From Rheinheimera sp. (lineage in GTDB: Bacteria; Pseudomonadota; Gammaproteobacteria; Enterobacterales; Alteromonadaceae): a stretch of DNA of 58,586 nt. The stretch covers positions 1 through 58,586 of the forward strand of contig NZ_JAVBXS010000009.1 of the NCBI RefSeq assembly GCF_030824435.1, written 5' to 3'. The notes below the pieces were generated by a model. It searched no databases and was not told the DNA's origin. It worked only from the letters and a program-made list of their open reading frames with translations. Of this stretch, positions 54,294 through 58,586 are shown piece by piece (position 1 is the stretch's first letter; each line of letters starts with the position of its first letter). The position numbers and the translations under genes were made by a program.

Positions 54294-55322
54294 GTGAAAA
54301 TTGCAATTATTGGTGCCGGCATCAGCGCAGCGGCAGCAACAAAACTGCTGATAGCACAAGGGCAGTCAGTCAGTGTTTTTGAAAAGTCCCGTGGACCAGG
54401 TGGGCGTATGAGCAGTAAAAGAGCGTCTGCTGGTAGTTTTGACTTTGGCGCCCAGTATTTTACTGCCCGAACCGGCGGGTTTCAGCAACAAGTGCAACAG
54501 TGGCAACAGCAGGGGCTGGTGCAAGTCTGGCCTGTTGTGCCTTACAGCTTCAGCCAGAGCATATTAAGCCCCTCGGCTGATGATGAAATCCGATATATAG
54601 GCACCAGTACCATGCATCAGATGCTGGCGGCAGAGTTTACCGGTGCAACTTTGCATTTTGACTGTAAAATCAATGAATTGAGTTTTGTTTGCAGCAATGT
54701 TAGCAGTCAGAGTCGAGGACAGTGGCAGCTTTGCTCTGAACAGGGCGAGTGTTTTGGTGGTTTTGACCTGTTGTTATTAACCTGTCCACCTGAACAAGCA
54801 CGCCAGTTGTTGCAAGGTGCCGCCTTGTCATTACAGATACCGGAACAAGCTTTGTTACCTTGTTGGGCTGTGTTGCTTGAACTTTCCACTCCCACCCATC
54901 ATCCGGCTCAGGCAATTTTTGTACAACAAGGCAAATCACGCTGGATAGCCAAACAATCGGCCAAACCCGGCCGCCATCATGCAAGATTACAGGAAAACCT
55001 CAATGAAGCGCCTGAGCAGTGGCTGGTGCATTTGTCGCCGGAAGTCAGTGCAGTAGAGCTTGAAACCATGCCTGAACAAATTTCAGCCATGGCTGCTTTA
55101 GAGCTGAGCCAGGTGCTTGGCACTGAAGTCAAAGTGGCGGCAGCCCTTTGTCATCGCTGGTTATATGCCAGCTACAATAGCGAATTACCGCCTTGTGGTG
55201 TGTTGTTTGATCACAAATTGCAACTGGCACTGTGTGGTGACTGGACCTTAGGCGGTCGGGTAGAAAACGCCTGGTTGTCTGGTGTTCAGGCCGCACAGCA
55301 ACTTTTGCAGCAACAGCTGTAA
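54294..55322 (+). CDS. FAD-dependent amine-oxidase-like protein (COG3380 type)
   Basis: This 342-residue protein starts at GTG 54294 (VKIAIIGAGISAAAATKLL) with GGGGAG at 54283-54288. The dinucleotide-binding GAGISAAAA and FEKSRGPGGRMSSKR are typical of the NAD/FAD-dependent family sometimes called RenB-like; a C-terminal GDWTLGGRVENAWLSGVQAA closes the FAD site. The substrate is unknown. It is followed by an SDR gene and a PH-domain gene on the same strand. Confidence 0.85.
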   Translation: MKIAIIGAGISAAAATKLLIAQGQSVSVFEKSRGPGGRMSSKRASAGSFDFGAQYFTARTGGFQQQVQQWQQQGLVQVWPVVPYSFSQSILSPSADDEIRYIGTSTMHQMLAAEFTGATLHFDCKINELSFVCSNVSSQSRGQWQLCSEQGECFGGFDLLLLTCPPEQARQLLQGAALSLQIPEQALLPCWAVLLELSTPTHHPAQAIFVQQGKSRWIAKQSAKPGRHHARLQENLNEAPEQWLVHLSPEVSAVELETMPEQISAMAALELSQVLGTEVKVAAALCHRWLYASYNSELPPCGVLFDHKLQLALCGDWTLGGRVENAWLSGVQAAQQLLQQQL

Positions 55323-55364
55323 CAACACTGCAGTTAGCTGTGTTATGCCAATCGGGAATTGACG

Positions 55365-56087
55365 ATGCAACAAAGACGTTTATTAGTGCTTGGCGCCGGC
55401 AGCAGCATTGGCCGGGGTCTGCTGTATTATGCGCAAAAACAGGGGGCAGCTATTGCCGGCGTCAGTCGTTTTGCGGCGCCCGATGATTTCACACCGGATC
55501 TCTGGTTAACCCTTGAACTGCAACAAGGTGATGCAGGTGCCACACTTGCGGCAAGCTTGCCCGGGCTTTGCCAGCAGTTTCAGCCCACCGATATTTTTAT
55601 CTGCCATGGTTTGTTGCAACAAGACAATGTGAAAGCCGAAAAAACTATTCGCCAGCTTGATGAACAGGCCGCCTTAACAAGCTGGTGGGTCAATTATTTA
55701 TTGCCGGCGTTACACCTGCAGGCGCTGTTTGCTTATATGCAAAGCCATGCTTGCCGCGTGCTGGTGCTCAGCGCCAAAGTAGGTAGTATCAGTGATAACG
55801 AATTAGGTGGCTGGTATAGCTATCGCAGTGCCAAAGCGGCGCTGAATATGCTGGTGAAAACCACGGCAATTGAATTAACGCGAAACAAGTCGCCGGCTGT
55901 GCTTTCTGCGCTGCACCCTGGCACCACCACATCTTTGTTGTCAGCGCCTTTTGTGCGTAATCTGCCGCCAGGTCAGTTGCAAACACCCGAGCAAACCGCA
56001 CAGCGCTTATGGCAGGTAGCCAGTGATCTTCAGCCTGAACAACATGGCAAATTGCTGCATTGGGATGGCTCTGTATTGCCTTTTTAA
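55365..56087 (+). CDS. Short-chain dehydrogenase/reductase family protein
   Basis: This 240-residue SDR has the Rossmann start RRLLVLGAGSSIGRGLLYY, and the catalytic YxxxK as YSYRSAKAALNM with Ser in LSAKVGSISD. It resembles the CsgA-type SDR. The substrate is unknown. It starts 42 nt after the FAD protein, suggesting one transcript. Confidence 0.85.
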   Translation: MQQRRLLVLGAGSSIGRGLLYYAQKQGAAIAGVSRFAAPDDFTPDLWLTLELQQGDAGATLAASLPGLCQQFQPTDIFICHGLLQQDNVKAEKTIRQLDEQAALTSWWVNYLLPALHLQALFAYMQSHACRVLVLSAKVGSISDNELGGWYSYRSAKAALNMLVKTTAIELTRNKSPAVLSALHPGTTTSLLSAPFVRNLPPGQLQTPEQTAQRLWQVASDLQPEQHGKLLHWDGSVLPF

Positions 56088-56216
56088 GCCATTGTTTGGT
56101 TATCGCACCTGCAGTTAAAACCAGAAGCCTGTGGTGAACAGTACGCACAACTTTTAGAGGTTGAAGCAAATCAGCTCAGGCTCTATGCTGGCTTTTTTCA
56201 TAGCAGGAGCAAAAAC

Positions 56217-56594
56217 ATGGGGATCCTCAGTGGCTTATTGGGCAATGCCGCCGAAATTGATGTGGCCGATGTCGAACAGGAGTTGGCCAGCATTCTGGCA
56301 GAAGGTGAAAAGCTGGAGCAGGTTTTTAAAATTATCCGCGATTTGATAGTCTTTACCAATAAACGTCTGATTTTTATTGATAAACAAGGCCTGACCGGTT
56401 CTAAAAAAGAATATATGTCCGTACCTTATCGCTCAGTGGTGCGTTTTGCCGCAGAGACCAAAGGCCATTTTGATTTAGAGTCTGATTTAAAAATCTGGTT
56501 AAGTGGCACTGAGCAACCTATCAACAAAACCTTTAACAAAGATGGCAATATTATGGCGGTGCAAAAAGCGCTGGCCACTTATGTTTGCCGTTGA
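56217..56594 (+). CDS. Bacterial PH-domain protein
   Basis: This 125-residue protein fits the bPH_1 (PF08000, YvbH-like) family: GEKLEQVFKIIRDLIVFTNKRLIFIDKQGLTGSKKEYMSVPYRSVVRF is the domain core. AGGAGC precedes ATG 56217. No signal peptide or membrane helix. The function is unknown; a terminator follows. Confidence 0.85.
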   Translation: MGILSGLLGNAAEIDVADVEQELASILAEGEKLEQVFKIIRDLIVFTNKRLIFIDKQGLTGSKKEYMSVPYRSVVRFAAETKGHFDLESDLKIWLSGTEQPINKTFNKDGNIMAVQKALATYVCR

Positions 56595-56699
56595 TAGGTT
56601 TTTGATGATAACAGTTTAAATAAATGCGTTTTGTTGCCGTGATAGTATCAGCAAAACGCTGTCGTCTGCAGCCATTGATAAAGCAATAAAACAGAACTA

Positions 56700-56728
56700 A
56701 AAATGCCGCTACAATGCGGCATTTTTTT
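56700..56728 (+). terminator. Bidirectional terminator
   Basis: AAATGCCGC-TACAAT-GCGGCATTT followed by T's, with A's before it, between the PH-domain gene and the convergent DUF5610 gene. Confidence 0.92.
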
Positions 56729-56758
56729 GATCAGTCAAAACACATCAGGGCGCTGCAC

Positions 56759-57451
56759 TTAGTTTGTGGTGTTGTCTTCAATAGGCTCAGCAGGGTTGGT
56801 TGTACTGTTCTCTTTGGCTTTTTCCAAAGTCAGCTCTCTGAAACTTTGCAGACCTTTTTGAATGAGCTCATAAGTACTGTCGATATCTTCTTTTACTTTA
56901 CCTTGCAGCTCGCCCATGCCATCGAGTACATCACGGGCCTCGGTAAAGCCTTTATCAATGCCGCCGCCTATGATGTCCATAAATTTGGTCATGGCATCTT
57001 CATCCGTTAAATCTTTATTCTGCTCACGGTATTGCTGATAAAAGTTAGTAGCAAAAGCCACAATACGGTCGGCCGTCGCTTGAGGCGAGGTGTCTTCAGT
57101 CTGGCTATAAGGATTATTGCCAACACCTGGTTTGTCCTTGTTGCGAGCTTCTGTGGCTCTGTCGGCGGCTTGCTCTGGTAAAGGTGGTTTTTCACCGTCA
57201 TTTTTCAGGCTTTTGCCAACAGCACTCAATACTGTGCGATATAACAAACCTAACGACTTGTTTTCAGACTTTAAGCTGATATCCAGCTGGCTTTGCAAAA
57301 TGCTTTGGTTGAGCTCCTGCTTGTTGGCGCGCGACATTTCTGCTGCAGTGGCAGGTCGGTTTTGTTCAGCCGCAGCTGACTGATTTGTTTTGTCGTTTTT
57401 AACCACATCATTACTGCTGGCACTGGTCGGAATTTGGGTCTGGATCTTCAT
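56759..57451 (-). CDS. DUF5610 domain protein
   Basis: This 230-residue protein has a polar, disordered-looking N-terminus (residues 1-45, rich in Asn, Ser, Gln), a helical middle, and a C-terminal conserved region (ADRIVAFATNFYQQYREQN, FMDIIGGGIDKGFTEARDVLDGM, IDSTYELIQKGLQSF) that I recognise as DUF5610. No signal peptide. Family function is unknown. It is single, leftward, and bounded by a terminator. Confidence 0.8.
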   Translation of the reverse strand: MKIQTQIPTSASSNDVVKNDKTNQSAAAEQNRPATAAEMSRANKQELNQSILQSQLDISLKSENKSLGLLYRTVLSAVGKSLKNDGEKPPLPEQAADRATEARNKDKPGVGNNPYSQTEDTSPQATADRIVAFATNFYQQYREQNKDLTDEDAMTKFMDIIGGGIDKGFTEARDVLDGMGELQGKVKEDIDSTYELIQKGLQSFRELTLEKAKENSTTNPAEPIEDNTTN

Positions 57452-57493
57452 TGAGGGCCACCTTCATTGGGTCTGTTTTACACTATAGCCAGC

Positions 57494-58462
57494 TTATCGG
57501 CCGACACCCCGGATAACTTGAGCATAAAATTGCCGGCTGTTATCAATTAAATGGCAAAGCTCCTGCACGCCAGTGAGGGTTCTTAAGCTTGCCCTGTGTA
57601 ACAAATCGCTATTTGGTTGAGCAAACTGTTGATATTTAACCGCTTTAACCCCTGTGAACTCCTGCCATTGAAACAAGGTTCTAGGTTCATTTTTTGATAC
57701 AGGTTGTACTATTAACCATGGATTTGCCGTTATCACCTGTTCAACACTGACCTGCGGATACGGATTTTGTCTGGTGTTGATGATATTTTGAGCGCCGCAT
57801 AAACGCAGATGTTGTGCCGGCCAGGCCTGACCGCTGATAGTCGATAAAGGGTTATCCCAGATTTCGTAAAACAACGGAATGCTGGTTTTGTTGCTGTAAG
57901 CTGTGGTGATGGCCTGAAGCCGGGCGCGAAATGCAGTGGCCAGTTGTTCCGCTTTTTCCGTGCGACCGGTCAGAGCCCCCAAACGCAGCAGATTCTTTGC
58001 TATGTCATCCAGAGTTTTATTTTCAAAACTTTCAAGTTTTAAACCTAACGCTTGTAAACGTTCAACATCCGCAACCGGAGTGCCACTTTGCCAATACAAA
58101 ATTAAATCGGGTTGAAGGCTGACTATTTTTTCCAGCGACAAACCGGCGTAATTGCCGACCCTTGGCAAAGCTTTGGCCGCTTCGGGGTAGTCGGCATGTT
58201 CGCTGCTGGCGATAATTTGCCCGCCAGCGTCCAGGCTATACAACAGCTCGACTAAATCCGGTGCTAATACAATCAGTTTAAGTTCGTTTGCTGAATTGGC
58301 TTGCTCTGCCTGCAACAAAAACACCGGGAATATTAAACAGAGCCAAAACAGCAGTTTGGCGGCAAAACCACTTATAACACCCAGTGTTGAGTGTGATAAG
58401 AAGGCTGTTATTGTTGTTGCAGGATGATTTGTCATAAACGCCGTTTTTAATAAAGGGACCAT
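57494..58462 (-). CDS. btuF: Cobalamin-binding periplasmic protein BtuF
   Basis: This 322-residue periplasmic binding protein (helical backbone type) would deliver B12 to BtuCD. Core segments are VELLYSLDAGGQIIASSEHADYPEAAKALPRVGNY, LQPDLILYW and YEIWDNPLSTISGQ. The signal peptide core begins only around residue 30 (KLLFWLCLIFPVFLLQA), so the real start may be later than ATG 58462 (ATG 58435 is another choice). Genes for btuCD are not in the window. It follows the btuR end. Confidence 0.82.
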   Translation of the reverse strand: MVPLLKTAFMTNHPATTITAFLSHSTLGVISGFAAKLLFWLCLIFPVFLLQAEQANSANELKLIVLAPDLVELLYSLDAGGQIIASSEHADYPEAAKALPRVGNYAGLSLEKIVSLQPDLILYWQSGTPVADVERLQALGLKLESFENKTLDDIAKNLLRLGALTGRTEKAEQLATAFRARLQAITTAYSNKTSIPLFYEIWDNPLSTISGQAWPAQHLRLCGAQNIINTRQNPYPQVSVEQVITANPWLIVQPVSKNEPRTLFQWQEFTGVKAVKYQQFAQPNSDLLHRASLRTLTGVQELCHLIDNSRQFYAQVIRGVGR

Positions 58463-58480
58463 CTGAGTTATGTGAATACG

Positions 58481-58586
58481 TTACCAGTCAATACCTTGTT
58501 GCACCCGAATGCCGGCATCAAAAGCATGTTTCACTGACTGCACTTCACTGACAGTGTCGGCAAGTTCTATCAGGCTGCGGTGGCAA
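58481..58586 (-). CDS. btuR: Cob(I)alamin adenosyltransferase, C-terminal fragment
   Basis: The window edge cuts this gene: only 34 residues before the TAA at 58481-58483 are visible. They read CHRSLIELADTVSEVQSVKH then AFDAGIRVQQGIDW, matching the C-terminus of BtuR/CobO, which adenosylates corrinoids. It lies 18 nt upstream of btuF on the same strand, forming a B12 uptake and activation operon. Confidence 0.85.
   Translation of the reverse strand, partial: CHRSLIELADTVSEVQSVKHAFDAGIRVQQGIDW

Noticed and set aside
1-58586. Mobile elements, prophage, CRISPR arrays, restriction or toxin systems, tRNA and rRNA genes
   Set aside because: No transposase, integrase, phage structural gene, regularly spaced repeat, cas-like gene or tRNA cloverleaf was recognised; coding density and gene order look like core chromosome.

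Overview
The window is a 58.6 kb piece of a gammaproteobacterial chromosome of moderate GC content, made mostly of core and shell genes. Gene content and order (hupB-ppiD, pspF/pspABC-ycjXF, sapABCDF, phhAB-tyrR-hpd-hmgA-fahA-maiA, glyA-nrdR-ribD-ribE-ribBA-ribH-nusB-thiL-pgpA, xseB-ispA-dxs, pomAB, thiI) point to the Alteromonadales-like marine or freshwater bacteria around Rheinheimera, Alishewanella and Shewanella. The genus is an inference. I see no IS element, prophage, CRISPR array, tRNA or rRNA gene.

Layout: (1) 1-2.5 kb holds hupB and ppiD. (2) 2.6-13.0 kb is an envelope-stress block. A leftward operon pspF-sapABCDF has overlapping or nearly abutting genes throughout. It diverges from pspABC-ycjX-ycjF, and the shared intergenic region carries a sigma54-type promoter and a perfect 9-bp inverted repeat. 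(3) 13.1-21.7 kb is an amino-acid catabolic block: methionine gamma-lyase, then phenylalanine hydroxylase, its pterin recycling enzyme, the regulator TyrR, and hpd-hmgA-fahA-maiA. Together these take Phe and Tyr to fumarate and acetoacetate. TyrR-box-like 18-mers precede phhA, tyrR and hpd. (4) 21.9-32 kb holds mixed housekeeping genes: an HDOD regulator, mltD, gloB with a neighbouring methyltransferase, a four-gene leftward run yaiL-(membrane protein)-GNAT-yaiI, a DEAD-box helicase, a cold-shock protein with a long leader, and dinB with a LexA box. (5) 32.2-39.4 kb is the glyA-nrdR-riboflavin-nusB-thiL-pgpA series; RibBA has a degenerate GTP cyclohydrolase II half. (6) 39.5-42.5 kb encodes a large periplasmic-propeller GGDEF sensor. 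(7) 42.7-45.7 kb is xseB-ispA-dxs (isoprenoid precursors). (8) 45.8-49.3 kb has the sodium-type flagellar stator genes pomAB behind a sigma28-like promoter, then thiI. (9) 49.4-58.6 kb has panE and a VanZ-like gene, yajQ, a cobalamin riboswitch controlling btuB, msrA, a run of FAD-protein, SDR and PH-domain genes, a DUF5610-type gene, btuF, and the 3' end of btuR/cobO at the edge. The B12 genes (riboswitch-btuB, btuF, btuR) suggest the cell scavenges corrinoids.

No clearly new multi-gene system is obvious. The most interesting signals are regulatory: the PspF-Sap coupling, a TyrR with an altered GAFTGA loop inside its own local regulon, a hairpin between the Shine-Dalgarno sequence and the start codon of thiL, a terminator superimposed on the btuB promoter, and the sigma28-like promoter of pomAB. 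All functional statements are homology or pattern calls made by eye.
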